Below are positions 51,414 through 60,520 of a stretch of DNA of 64,000 nucleotides, in pieces. The DNA is from Sphingosinicella sp041916975 (GTDB lineage Bacteria; Pseudomonadota; Alphaproteobacteria; Sphingomonadales; Sphingomonadaceae). Numbering within the stretch: the first letter of the stretch is position 1; every line of letters starts with the position of its first letter. The position numbers were made by a program, and so were the translations under genes. The DNA lies in NCBI RefSeq assembly GCF_041916975.1, contig NZ_JAYRYK010000001.1, forward strand, positions 2,046,001-2,110,000. The letters run 5' to 3'. The notes under the pieces are model-generated. The model was not told where the DNA came from. It worked only from the letters and a program-made list of their open reading frames with translations, and did not search any database.

Positions 51414-54400
51414 ATGAAACTGCTGAATATTGCAACCCTGTCTCGCAAGGCCGCGCTCTATTCAGGCGCAGCGATTGCCCTGCTGGCGGCATCGCCTGCG
51501 CTCGCCGCCTCGCTCGTGCTGAGCGGCGATTACATGAAGATCGGTCTTAACGACGGCGGCACGCTGGGGTACTCCGGCAACACCTCCCCTGGTATTCTTT
51601 ATGACGGCACGGGCACGGGCACCTTTAACGACGCCTATGATTACCTGACGCCGGGCACGCCGTTTGAAGGCTTCGTCGTTGCGGGCAACGGCGGTTCGAC
51701 CTTCACGCTCGTCAACAACAACATGGGCATCTTCGACATCACCGGCGGTACGCTGACCGATTACAGCGGCGTCGCCTTCAACGGCGCGACCTACGATCAG
51801 CGCGCGGTGTGGACGGGAACGGCGGGCGGCCTGTTCACGATCACCCACGATTATTATTTCGACGAGGGCGATCAGCAGCTGAAGATTCGCACCACGATCA
51901 CGGCACTCAGCGACCTTACCGACATCACCTTCTCGCGCCAGCTCGATCCCGATGCGGTCGCAGCGCCGGGCGATTCGAGCGTGACCAACAACTTCCGCGG
52001 GAACGGCGCGGTTTCCGCGAATGATCTCGTCTATGCCGAGGCGCTCGTTTCGAAGTACGTGATCGGCCTCTACACCAACAGCAGCTACACGCACAATTCG
52101 GCCGTCACCTACTGGACGACCGATACCGCCTCCTATCTCAGCGGCACGGACGAGGGCGACGGCGACAACACCATCGGCCTCGGCTTCGACCTCGGCGATC
52201 TTTTGACCGGCGGCACGATCACCTTCGATTATTCCTATATCTTCGGCACCGATATCAGTTCAGCGATCGGGCAGAACATCACGGGCACCAGCACAACGAC
52301 CGACCTCATCAACGGCGACGTCAATCCCGTGATCGACGGCGGCACGCTGCTTGTGGATGCGCCGGGCAGCTACGGCGTCGATCTCAGCATCACCGACAAT
52401 GACGGCACGATCGATACGGACGGCAACAACGCCGCCTTTACGGGCGTGATCTCCGGTTCGGGCGGGCTCACCAAGGCGGGCGCGGGCACGCTCGTGCTGA
52501 CGGGTGCCAATACGTATTCGGGCGGCACCACGGTCAGCGAGGGCACGCTCGTCGGCACCACGACAAGCCTGCAGGGCGACATCGTGAACAACGCCGCGCT
52601 TGTCTTCGATCAGGCGACGAACGGCACGTTTGCCGACGACATCTCCGGCTCGGGCAGCCTCACCAAGGATGGTACCGGAACGCTCACGCTGACCGGCGCG
52701 AACAGCTATGCCGGCGGCACCACCATCACGGGCGGGACGCTCGTCGCCAACACCGCGAGCCTGCAAGGCGGCATCGTGAACAACGCCGCGCTCGTCTTCG
52801 ACCAGGCTGCAAACGGTACGTTCGCAGGCGTCATTTCAGGGAACGGCGCTCTCACCAAATCGGGTGCGGGCACGCTGAACCTGACGGGAACCAGCACCTT
52901 CAGCGGCACGACAACGGTCGGCGCAGGCCGCCTTGCGGTCAACGGCTCCCTCGCCGCGTCCGACGTCGACGTGCGGAACGGGGCCAGCATCGGCGGCAAC
53001 GGCACCGTCGGCGGGCTCATCGTGCGCACCGGCGCGACCGCCGCGCCGGGCAATTCGATCGGCGAGCTGACTTCGGCGACCTTTGTGATCTTCGAAGCCG
53101 GCTCCACCTACGAGGTGGAAGTCGATGCCGCCGGCAATACCGACCTGATCGTGGCCACCAGCACGGCGACGATCGAAGGCGGCACCATCGCGGTGCTGGC
53201 GGAAGACGGCGACTACCTGCCGCAGACAGAGTACGAGATCGTGACCGCGGGCGGCGGCGTGACCGGAACGTTCGAGGACGTGACGAGCAACCTCGCCTTC
53301 CTGACGCCGACGCTGAGCTACGGCCCGAACGCCGTTACGCTCACGCTCACCCGCAACGACATCACCTTTGCGGGTGTGGGCACGACCCCGAACCAGATCG
53401 CTACGGGCACCGCCATCGACGACGCGTTCAGCCCGGCAAGCGCTGTCTATGCGGCGCTCGTCGGCGCCTCGACAGCCGAGGCTGGTCGCGGTCTTGATGC
53501 CTTCTCGGGCGAGATCCACGCATCGAGCCTTTCGATCGCGTCCGAAGGCGCGGCGCAGTTGCGCCGGTCGCTGCTCGGCCGCTCGCAGGGCGCGGCGGCA
53601 ACCACCGAGGGCCGCAATATCGTGCTGTGGTCCGAAGCCGGCGGCAACTGGATCGACCGCGACGGCAACGGCAATGCGGCCGACGTGAACAGCTCCGGCT
53701 ACACGCTGCTGCTCGGCATCGAGGCCAATGTCGGCGACAGCGTGAAAATCGGCATCGCGGGCGGCACGACGGAAGCGGACGTGACGCTGAGCGCGCGCGG
53801 ATCGAAGGCGGAGACGCAAAGCCTCTACGGCGCGGTCTACGGCAGCGCCGCCTTCGGCGCGCTGACGCTGCGTGCCGGCGCCAGCTATGCCGACCTCGAC
53901 ACCGATACGACGCGCAACGTCGACTTCCGCAGCTTCAGCGAGGAGCTGACGGCGAGCTATGGCGGATCGGCCGTGCAGCTGTTCGGCGAGATCGGCTACA
54001 CGCTGCCGCTCGGCAAGGGTTCGGTCGAGCCGTTCGCAGGCATCAATGGCCTGTGGCTGAAGGACAAGGACTTCGCCGAAACCGGCGGCACCGCCGCGCT
54101 TGAAGGCGACGGCCGCCGCCGCAGCTACAGCTGGTCCTCGCTCGGCCTCCGGGCAACGATCGGCGATGCGGGCGCACCCATTGTCGGCCGCGTACAGCTT
54201 GGCTGGGAACACGCGCTCCGCGATGTGGACGTGACTTCGGATCTGCAGTTCGCCGCGGGCGGCACCGCCTTCCGCATCGAAGGCACGCCGCTTTCGAAGG
54301 ACAGCGTGCAGGCCGAAGCCGGGTTCGACTGGCGCGCGACGTCGCGCCTTACGCTCAGCACGCGCTACACCGGCAACCTCGGCGACCACGGCCAGGACCA

Positions 54401-54434
54401 CGGTGTCCGCGCGACGGTCGCCATCAAGCTCTGA
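51414..54434 (+). CDS. Autotransporter with beta-strand repeats
   Basis: 1006 residues. Signal peptide (MKLLNIATLSRKAALYSG to about residue 33). The N-terminal ~300 residues are a Gly/Thr/Asp-rich passenger with no family I recognise. Then come autotransporter-associated beta-strand repeats (GTLVLTGANTYSGGTTVSEGTL) with a period of exactly 64 residues. The C-terminal ~270 residues are the outer-membrane beta-barrel (WSEAGGNWIDRDGNGNA onward). It ends VAIKL, not the usual Phe. AAGGA precedes the ATG. Passenger function unknown. Confidence 0.85.
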   Translation: MKLLNIATLSRKAALYSGAAIALLAASPALAASLVLSGDYMKIGLNDGGTLGYSGNTSPGILYDGTGTGTFNDAYDYLTPGTPFEGFVVAGNGGSTFTLVNNNMGIFDITGGTLTDYSGVAFNGATYDQRAVWTGTAGGLFTITHDYYFDEGDQQLKIRTTITALSDLTDITFSRQLDPDAVAAPGDSSVTNNFRGNGAVSANDLVYAEALVSKYVIGLYTNSSYTHNSAVTYWTTDTASYLSGTDEGDGDNTIGLGFDLGDLLTGGTITFDYSYIFGTDISSAIGQNITGTSTTTDLINGDVNPVIDGGTLLVDAPGSYGVDLSITDNDGTIDTDGNNAAFTGVISGSGGLTKAGAGTLVLTGANTYSGGTTVSEGTLVGTTTSLQGDIVNNAALVFDQATNGTFADDISGSGSLTKDGTGTLTLTGANSYAGGTTITGGTLVANTASLQGGIVNNAALVFDQAANGTFAGVISGNGALTKSGAGTLNLTGTSTFSGTTTVGAGRLAVNGSLAASDVDVRNGASIGGNGTVGGLIVRTGATAAPGNSIGELTSATFVIFEAGSTYEVEVDAAGNTDLIVATSTATIEGGTIAVLAEDGDYLPQTEYEIVTAGGGVTGTFEDVTSNLAFLTPTLSYGPNAVTLTLTRNDITFAGVGTTPNQIATGTAIDDAFSPASAVYAALVGASTAEAGRGLDAFSGEIHASSLSIASEGAAQLRRSLLGRSQGAAATTEGRNIVLWSEAGGNWIDRDGNGNAADVNSSGYTLLLGIEANVGDSVKIGIAGGTTEADVTLSARGSKAETQSLYGAVYGSAAFGALTLRAGASYADLDTDTTRNVDFRSFSEELTASYGGSAVQLFGEIGYTLPLGKGSVEPFAGINGLWLKDKDFAETGGTAALEGDGRRRSYSWSSLGLRATIGDAGAPIVGRVQLGWEHALRDVDVTSDLQFAAGGTAFRIEGTPLSKDSVQAEAGFDWRATSRLTLSTRYTGNLGDHGQDHGVRATVAIKL
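52420..52935 (+). repeat. 192-base tandem repeat in the autotransporter
   Basis: Three copies of an ISGxGxLTKxGxGTLxLTG core begin near 52446, 52638 and 52830, 192 bases apart. The linker LQGxIVNNAALVFDQAxNGTFA is also repeated in the first two intervals, so the unit is 64 residues. Confidence 0.9.
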
Positions 54435-54441
54435 CGACAAA

Positions 54442-54471
54442 GGGAAGGCCGGACTTTGTGCCGGCCTTCCC
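54442..54471 (+). terminator. Rho-independent terminator after the autotransporter
   Basis: GGGAAGGCCGG / CCGGCCTTCCC, 11-base perfect stem with an 8-base loop, followed by TCAATTTTCTT. It lies 7 bases after the stop codon and just before the converging sdpI-like stop. Confidence 0.9.
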
Positions 54472-54484
54472 TCAATTTTCTTCG

Positions 54485-55141
54485 TCAGCGTCCCGTGCGG
54501 CGGTGCCAGAGGAACCAGGAGTAGAAGACGGGCGGGAGCGTGCTGACGAGCAGCGCGCCTATGACCAGCGCGCCGCGTTCCTCTGGCGTGAGCGGAAGCA
54601 GCCCCGCGAGGAGCAGCGCCAGGCCGCCTGCCATCGTGGTCCACGCGCCGAAGCGATGCGTGGCGATCCAATTGTCCGTATCGAGCAGCGCCCACGGTGT
54701 GCGGATGCCCACGAAGAAGCCGGGGCGCGATTTCGGCAGAACATTTCCAACGTAAATCAGCAGCAGGCCCACGCCCACGAGCGGCAGCATGATCGGTATG
54801 GTCCAGCCGAAGGCCGGGGCGGCGACCAGAAGCTCCACCATGATCATGATGCCGAGAAGGCCGATCCAGCCAGCACGGTAGAGCGCGGCGCTGCCTTCCA
54901 TGCGATTCTGGAGCGGTTCGAGGCGCGGCAGAACGGCAAAGACCAGCGACAGCACGGCGCACAGCACCACCGGCGCGAACAGTGCGAACGCTGGATCGCC
55001 ATGCCGGTCAGCCTCTCCCGCGATATTCCAGTGGATCGGGATCTGCTCACCTTCAGGGAGCAGCGCGAGCGCGAGCGTTGCAATCGCGGCGAGGACCGCG
55101 ACGGTGACCCACGAGATGACGATCAGTGCGTGCTCGCGCAT
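54485..55141 (-). CDS. SdpI-family immunity-type membrane protein
   Basis: 218 residues, six membrane helices. The N-terminal part has the DUF1648 pattern PEGEQIPIHWNIAGEADRHGD, the C-terminal part the SdpI pattern GFFVGIRTPWALLDTDNWIATHRFGAW. In Bacillus SdpI gives immunity to the SdpC toxin and works with SdpR. Here it follows an SdpR-like repressor, overlapping by 19 bases; no toxin gene is visible, so the role is open. Confidence 0.88.
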   Translation of the reverse strand: MREHALIVISWVTVAVLAAIATLALALLPEGEQIPIHWNIAGEADRHGDPAFALFAPVVLCAVLSLVFAVLPRLEPLQNRMEGSAALYRAGWIGLLGIMIMVELLVAAPAFGWTIPIMLPLVGVGLLLIYVGNVLPKSRPGFFVGIRTPWALLDTDNWIATHRFGAWTTMAGGLALLLAGLLPLTPEERGALVIGALLVSTLPPVFYSWFLWHRRTGR

Positions 55142-55422
55142 TCCGCTGTTCCTTCTTTCGTTTCGCCGACCCCGACCCGGCCCATGAAGGCCATCACGAC
55201 CTCTTCGAGCGCCGACAGGTTGAGCGTGTAGATGATGCTACCGCCGCGGCTTTCGCCCTGAATGAGCCCCGCCGATTTCAACTTCGCGAAGTGCGCGGAC
55301 ATGGTGGGCTTCGACACCGGAAACGCATCGGCGAGCTCTCCGGCGGACTTGCCGCCCGCCTTCAGCATCTCCAGAACCTGCCGGCGGATGGGATGCGCCA
55401 ATGCGTCGAAAACCGCGTTCAC
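55123..55422 (-). CDS. ArsR/SdpR-family winged-helix repressor
   Basis: 99 residues from the GTG at 55422: VNAVFDALAHPIRRQVLEML matches the SdpR N-terminus, and GAGG-type SD (GAGG) lies 5 bases before. The ATG at 55467 would add 15 residues read through the AT-rich promoter region. Helix-turn-helix in PVSKPTMSAHFAKLKSAGLI. No metal-binding cysteines of ArsR are evident. Probably an autorepressor of itself and the SdpI-like gene. Confidence 0.87.
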   Translation of the reverse strand: MNAVFDALAHPIRRQVLEMLKAGGKSAGELADAFPVSKPTMSAHFAKLKSAGLIQGESRGGSIIYTLNLSALEEVVMAFMGRVGVGETKEGTAECASTH

Positions 55423-55439
55423 GAAGCCTCGTTTGTCTA

Positions 55440-55455
55440 TTAGCGAAATAACTAA
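55440..55455. promoter_or_regulatory. Possible SdpR-like operator
   Basis: TTAGCGAAATAACTAA has TTAG/CTAA half-sites with an 8-base centre in the AT-rich stretch directly upstream of the GTG start. Weak symmetry; offered from position. Confidence 0.35.
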
Positions 55456-55550
55456 ATCATAAGGCATGTCCTCGGGTCAAGCCTCAACCGGGCGCGAATG
55501 ATTGGCGATAGCGTATCGACGAAGACGCCATGCCCAGCCATAACCGGGGC

Positions 55551-55940
55551 ATGACTCGCCACCTTTACCTTGCGCTCGGCTTCCTGTCGCTGGCGCTCGG
55601 CATCATCGGGGCGTTCCTGCCGCTGCTGCCAACGACGATCTTCATCATCATCGCAGCCTATTTCTTCGGACGGTCTTCAGAGCGGCTGGAGGCCAAGATC
55701 CTGGCCCATCCAAAGCTGGGCCCGCCGGTGATCGCATGGCGGCGCGAAGGCGCGATCAGCACGCGCGCCAAGATCGCGGCGTGCACGGGCATGGCCTTCG
55801 GATATGCGGTTTTCCACCTGACCGGGAACCCTTCGCCACTGTGGCGCGGCCTTGCAGCGGCGGGGCTGACCGCCTCTGCACTGTTCGTGGTTACGCGGCC
55901 AAGGCCGACGGCGGAGCGCGAAGCGGAACAGGGGCGCTAG
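55551..55940 (+). CDS. DUF454/YbaN-family membrane protein
   Basis: 129 residues with three or four hydrophobic helices. MTRHLYLALGFLSLALGIIG, FLPLLPTTIFIIIAAYFFGRSS, LAHPKLGPPVIAWRREGAIS are YbaN/DUF454 hallmarks; function unknown. The ATG at 55551 is preferred over 55530. It overlaps the end of the converging opgH gene by 50 bases. Confidence 0.85.
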   Translation: MTRHLYLALGFLSLALGIIGAFLPLLPTTIFIIIAAYFFGRSSERLEAKILAHPKLGPPVIAWRREGAISTRAKIAACTGMAFGYAVFHLTGNPSPLWRGLAAAGLTASALFVVTRPRPTAEREAEQGR

Positions 55941-57741
55941 CCGACGCGGCCAGTACCGGCCTGTCGGCAACGCGGAAGAGCGCAGGTACAGCGGACTGGC
56001 GGGCAGTCAGCATCTCGAGCCACGGGCTGAGCACGAGGCCGATGGCGACGGGCAGCAGCCACAGCGACGATCCCATACCGGCCGCCGCGAACGCCAGCAT
56101 GGCGGCGCCGAGCAGCACATGTGGGCGATAGTGGCGCAGTGCCTCGGCAAGGGCGATGCCGTCCGTCTCCCGGCGCTGCGGCGACCAGCCACTGCTGCGA
56201 CCCACGAGGATATCGGCAAGGCTCAGTGTCTGCGTGAGCATCATCAGCGGGGCGACGAGCGCCGAGAGCGGCACATCGACAAAAATGCCCGCCGCGATCC
56301 GCCGCACACCGCCGAGCGCGGCGCGGCGTCGGCGATCGATCAGCGTCCAGACGAGCCCGAGCAGCTTGGGACCGAACAGCAACGCCAGCGTGAAGCCGAG
56401 CAGCCATGGGGCGGGCACAGCGGCACCGCCCCCTCCAAGCGTGACATGGTGCACGACGCCCGCGACGATGAGCAGCAGCCACAGCGGCGAGGTGAAATAC
56501 GCCGACCCACCCATCAAGAGCTGCAGCCGGTTCACCCAGTGGAAGCCCCCGCTGCCGAGGATGCGCAGGTGCTGCAGATTGCCCTGGCACCAGCGCCGGT
56601 CCCGCTTCGCGAAATCGACGATGCTGGGCGGAAACTCCTCCGTGCTGCCGGGCGCGGCGACCATGTGCACCGCCCAGCCGCGGCGGCGGAGCAGCGCCGC
56701 TTCGACCATGTCGTGGCTCATGATCGCGCCGCCGAACGGCGCGGCGCCGGGAAGCGCGGCGAGGCCGCAGCTTTCGGCAAAGGCGCGCGTGCGCAGAATC
56801 GCGTTGTGGCCCCAGAAGGTCGCCTCGCTGCCCGACCACCAGATCATGCCCGCCGTCGCCACCGGGCCGTAAAGACGGCCTGAGAATTGCTGCCAGCGCG
56901 CGAAGAGCGTGCGGGCATTGACGACGTCCGGCACAGTCTGGATGAGACCAACGCCGGGATTGGCGTCCATCGTCGCGGCCATGCGCGCCATCGTGCGGCC
57001 GTCCATCAGGCTGTCGGCATCGAGCACGAGCATGTAATCGTATCCGCCGCCGAACCGGCGCACCCAATCGGCTATGTTGCCGGGCTTGCGCTCGATATTC
57101 TGCTCGCGGCGGCGATAGTAGAGGCCCGGGGCGAGCGTGGGGCGGAGCGAGAGGAAAGCGGCATATTCGGCGCGGCCGTTTTCGGCATTGGAATCGCTGA
57201 GCACGAAGATATCGAAATCGCGCGCGCGCCCTTCGCGGGCCAGCGAACGCGCCATCGCACGGATGCGGCCGAAAACGGCGGAGACGTCTTCGTTGTAGAC
57301 GGGGACGAGGATGGCGGTGCGCCCTTCGGGTGCGGTTTCCACCACGAGATCGAAATCGCGCGCGCCGACGAGCAGGCGCACGAAACCCGCAAGCGCGGTC
57401 AGGAAGCCGAAGCCTATCCACGCGAACAGCGGCACGAACAGCGCAACGAGCAGCAGCTCACCAAGCGCGAAGCCGCCCGGCGCCGCGGCGCGCGCCATTT
57501 CGCCGCCGCCCGCGAGCGCGATGAGCAATGTTGCGGCAATCAGCAAAAAACGGCGGAGCGCAATGCCCTGCGGCGCGGTTTCGGAACGGAGCGGTGCGGG
57601 ATCGCATGTGCTCCAATCCTGCAGCGGCATGGCGAGCGGCGCTTCGAGCGGAAGCCCTTCGGCACGCCGGTGCAGCGTATTGTAGGAAACTGTGTCGTAG
57701 CCTCCGGACACGCCTTCAGACAGCAGGACTTCGTGACGCAT
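55891..57741 (-). CDS. opgH: Glucan glucosyltransferase OpgH (MdoH)
   Basis: Builds the linear backbone of osmoregulated periplasmic glucans from UDP-glucose at the inner membrane. 616 residues. N-terminal LPLEAPLAMPLQ is the family's usual lead-in, followed by two membrane helices, a GT2 domain (LVPVYNEDVSAVFGRI; DxD as LVLDADSLMDG; RRWCQGNLQHLRIL), and C-terminal membrane helices. The ATG has no clear Shine-Dalgarno, and the exact start is uncertain. Confidence 0.93.
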   Translation of the reverse strand: MRHEVLLSEGVSGGYDTVSYNTLHRRAEGLPLEAPLAMPLQDWSTCDPAPLRSETAPQGIALRRFLLIAATLLIALAGGGEMARAAAPGGFALGELLLVALFVPLFAWIGFGFLTALAGFVRLLVGARDFDLVVETAPEGRTAILVPVYNEDVSAVFGRIRAMARSLAREGRARDFDIFVLSDSNAENGRAEYAAFLSLRPTLAPGLYYRRREQNIERKPGNIADWVRRFGGGYDYMLVLDADSLMDGRTMARMAATMDANPGVGLIQTVPDVVNARTLFARWQQFSGRLYGPVATAGMIWWSGSEATFWGHNAILRTRAFAESCGLAALPGAAPFGGAIMSHDMVEAALLRRRGWAVHMVAAPGSTEEFPPSIVDFAKRDRRWCQGNLQHLRILGSGGFHWVNRLQLLMGGSAYFTSPLWLLLIVAGVVHHVTLGGGGAAVPAPWLLGFTLALLFGPKLLGLVWTLIDRRRRAALGGVRRIAAGIFVDVPLSALVAPLMMLTQTLSLADILVGRSSGWSPQRRETDGIALAEALRHYRPHVLLGAAMLAFAAAGMGSSLWLLPVAIGLVLSPWLEMLTARQSAVPALFRVADRPVLAASASAPVPLRAPPSALAA

Positions 57742-57827
57742 AATTTCAGTATCGACCCTGGTTACACTTCCGGCCCGCTGTCTTGATCTGCAGCGTCAAC
57801 CGGTCCGTCAGCAAATGCGCGCCGAGT

Positions 57828-59384
57828 TCATCCGTTCCCGATCATAGGCAATTGATACAGCCACGTTTCGGTGAGTTGTGCACCGCAGCAGACGAGCGCC
57901 CCGCGCAGGTCCGTTGCCGACCCGTTTCGAGCCTCGACATCGATCATCAGCCGCCAGCGATCGGGACGCTCGGCAACCGGATAAGCGGCCTGCATCAGGA
58001 TCTTGCCGTTCGTGGCGACCTCGGCCGCCACGTCTCCCCGCGCGCGGCCTTTCAGGGCTTCGCCTTCGAAATCGACGACGAGCTTGATGACATCTTCCTG
58101 CGCCGGGTGGCCCGGCCTGCCGCCGAGGCCGCGGTAAGTGCCGATGACGCGTGCGAGCGGCGCGGCGTCGGGCTCGCCGCCGAGCCAGCGGAGGCGATAG
58201 GCGAGATCGTAGCGCATACCCGCGCGCGCCGGAGCCTTCGGCTGCCAGAAGGCGGCGATGTTGTCGTCCGTCTCGCCTTGCGTGGGAATCTCGACCAGAT
58301 CGACGGTGCCTTCGCCCCAGTCACCGATCGGCTCGGCCCAGAGCGACGGGCGCTTGTGATAGAAGACACCGTCGTCCTCGTAATTGTCGTAATTCCGGTC
58401 GCGCTGCATCAGGCCGAAGCCGCGCGGGTTGCGATCGAGGAAGGCGTTGAGCGCCGTGCGCGGCGGATTGACGAGGGGACGCCAGAGCCGTTCGCCCGCA
58501 CCGTTGGCGATGAGGAGCCCATCGGAATCGTGGATTTCCGGCCGCCAGTCGCGGCGCGGCCCGGGCTCGGTCTCGCCGTACCAGTACATGCTCGTCATCG
58601 GCGCGAAACCGAGACGCTCGACATCGCCGCGCAGGCGGATGGAGAGCGTCACCTCCTGCACGATTTCGTTTTCGATCACGCGGTTCACGAAGCGGTAGGC
58701 GCCCGCGACACGCGGGCCATCAAGGAGGGCGTAGACGGTGAAGGCGTCCTCGCCCGGTTCCAGCCAGAAGGCGCGGAAGACAGGGAACTCTTCGGGCGTC
58801 GAAAGGCCGGTGTCGATGGCGAGACCGCGTGCGGAAAGGCCGTATTGGTGAAGCGGCCCGGCGGTGCGGAAATAAGAGGCGCCCTGGAAGGCGAGCCAGT
58901 CCCCGACATTGCCGGGGTTCATCACACGGAAGCCGGCGAAGCCGCCGTTCTCGGGCGTGAGCGCGCGGGCGGGGCTGTCCTTCGGCATTTCGTAGAGATC
59001 GGGTGAGTAGGAAAGCGCACGGGCACGTCCGCTCTCCACGAGATGGATCGCGATGGGTTCGCGGGCATATTTGCCGAGCGGGAACAGGCGTACCGATTGC
59101 CCGGGCCGATCCGGCCAGAGCGCGGCGGAATCGCGGTAACGGATACTGTTGAGCGCATCATAGTCGACGGCAGCGGCAGCCTCCACGCGGGGAAGCGGTA
59201 CGAACGGCCGCTCCGACAGCGCCATCGCCTGCCGCTTCAGCGCCTCCCACGAAAAGGCTTCCGCGCGACCGAGACGGGGCGCGGCAAGCGCCGGGAGCGC
59301 GGGCAGGAGGCCGAGCGCGGCAAGGCCGGCGAGCGCGTCCCGGCGCGACCAGCGGGCGCGATCAAGGTTCATCCGTGTTTTCAT
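57828..59384 (-). CDS. Periplasmic glucan biosynthesis protein OpgG/OpgD type
   Basis: 518 residues. The N-terminus has a Tat-like signal, SRRDALAGLAALGLLPALPALA, so export may be through Tat, which is an OpgD trait. Mature segments such as FPLGKYAREPIAIHLVESGRAR, PLHQYGLSARGLAIDTG and PLVNPPRTALNAFLDRNPRGFGLMQRDRNYDNYED are shared by OpgG and OpgD, so I do not choose between them. It precedes opgH by 86 bases. ATGs at 59384 or 59372 are possible starts. Confidence 0.88.
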   Translation of the reverse strand: MKTRMNLDRARWSRRDALAGLAALGLLPALPALAAPRLGRAEAFSWEALKRQAMALSERPFVPLPRVEAAAAVDYDALNSIRYRDSAALWPDRPGQSVRLFPLGKYAREPIAIHLVESGRARALSYSPDLYEMPKDSPARALTPENGGFAGFRVMNPGNVGDWLAFQGASYFRTAGPLHQYGLSARGLAIDTGLSTPEEFPVFRAFWLEPGEDAFTVYALLDGPRVAGAYRFVNRVIENEIVQEVTLSIRLRGDVERLGFAPMTSMYWYGETEPGPRRDWRPEIHDSDGLLIANGAGERLWRPLVNPPRTALNAFLDRNPRGFGLMQRDRNYDNYEDDGVFYHKRPSLWAEPIGDWGEGTVDLVEIPTQGETDDNIAAFWQPKAPARAGMRYDLAYRLRWLGGEPDAAPLARVIGTYRGLGGRPGHPAQEDVIKLVVDFEGEALKGRARGDVAAEVATNGKILMQAAYPVAERPDRWRLMIDVEARNGSATDLRGALVCCGAQLTETWLYQLPMIGNG

Positions 59385-59470
59385 TGCGTTGCCGCGAACG
59401 CACTGCAAGCGAAATGGATGCAAGACCCGGCGCGACAGGAGCGCGCAGCCCTGCGGCGAACGGTGGCCTG

Positions 59471-60517
59471 TCAGGGCAGCGACAGCGCCCGGCGCACCGC
59501 GCGCCAGTCGACGATCTTGAAATTCTGCTGCTCGCCGCCGTCGTCAGTGTCGTGCATCGCGATCGCGCCTTCGGGGAAGGGGCCGATGGGCCCGCTCCAC
59601 GCGTCGAGGCCGTCGGTGCCGGTGACGTTGTCTATGGCGCCGCCCTCGACGGCGAAGCGGCCCTTGTAAGTGTAGCTGTCGCCTTCGATCTGCCAGACGG
59701 GGTAGGTGGCATCGCCCTGACTGGAGGCGATCAGATATTTTACGCTGCGATCCCGCAGGATCGACATGCCCTCGACATCGGCAGTGAGGCGTTCGCCGTC
59801 GACAGCGGCAACCTTGATGCCGTCGGCGGATGCGCCGGGGTTGAGATCGAAGCGCCAGATCGCGACGTCTTCCTCGCCGAGATAAAGCCGGCCGGTTTCA
59901 TCGTCGACGACACAGCCTTCGGGCTGGCTGCCGACCTTGAAGCTGTAGGCGAGTTTCGCCGTTTCGAGCGGTGCGCCGTTCGCGAGGCGAAGCGCGCGGA
60001 TCTCGCCCGCCTTGTTGTTCGGGATCAGATAGAAATCGCCGCCGAGCTTGCCCATGCAATAGCCGTAGGGTTCGCCCATGCCGAGCGGCAGCACGCCGTA
60101 GCGGCGCGTTTCGAGCGTGTCCGGATCGAAGAGATAGGCGATGACCGTGAAAGTCTTCCGCTCGGTCGCAGTGACGAGGACATAGTCCTTGCCCTCCACC
60201 GTGAAGCCCGCGCGAAGGTCGACGTTGTTGAGCGGGCCATCGGGCAGGAACTGGCGGACCTTGCCGTCCATGTCGTGAACATAGAGGCCATCGGTCTTGT
60301 CCGTGCCGAACAGCACGGCGCGCGAGGGATCGCGCGGATCGGCCCAGAGCGCGGGATCGTCTGCGTCGACGGCGGGGTCGGTGGTGACGACGGTCTCGAC
60401 GGCGGCAGGCACGGCCTTCGCGGGATCACCCCGCGCAGCGGTACCCTGCGGCAGTTCGATCTCCGGCGCGGCGCACGCGGCGAGCAGAACAAGGGGGAGG
60501 GCGGTCAGTATCTTCAT
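59471..60517 (-). CDS. Beta-propeller phytase lipoprotein
   Basis: 348 residues. Lipoprotein signal MKILTALPLVLLAACAAPE with Cys15. Six-blade BPP-type phytase segments: DADDPALWADPRDPSRAVLF near residue 51 and SQPEGCVVDDETGRLYLGEED near residue 200, both bearing calcium/phosphate ligands. It hydrolyses phytate to inorganic phosphate in the periplasm or at the surface. The start is 3 bases after the phosphatase stop. Confidence 0.92.
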   Translation of the reverse strand: MKILTALPLVLLAACAAPEIELPQGTAARGDPAKAVPAAVETVVTTDPAVDADDPALWADPRDPSRAVLFGTDKTDGLYVHDMDGKVRQFLPDGPLNNVDLRAGFTVEGKDYVLVTATERKTFTVIAYLFDPDTLETRRYGVLPLGMGEPYGYCMGKLGGDFYLIPNNKAGEIRALRLANGAPLETAKLAYSFKVGSQPEGCVVDDETGRLYLGEEDVAIWRFDLNPGASADGIKVAAVDGERLTADVEGMSILRDRSVKYLIASSQGDATYPVWQIEGDSYTYKGRFAVEGGAIDNVTGTDGLDAWSGPIGPFPEGAIAMHDTDDGGEQQNFKIVDWRAVRRALSLP

Positions 60518-60520
60518 CGA

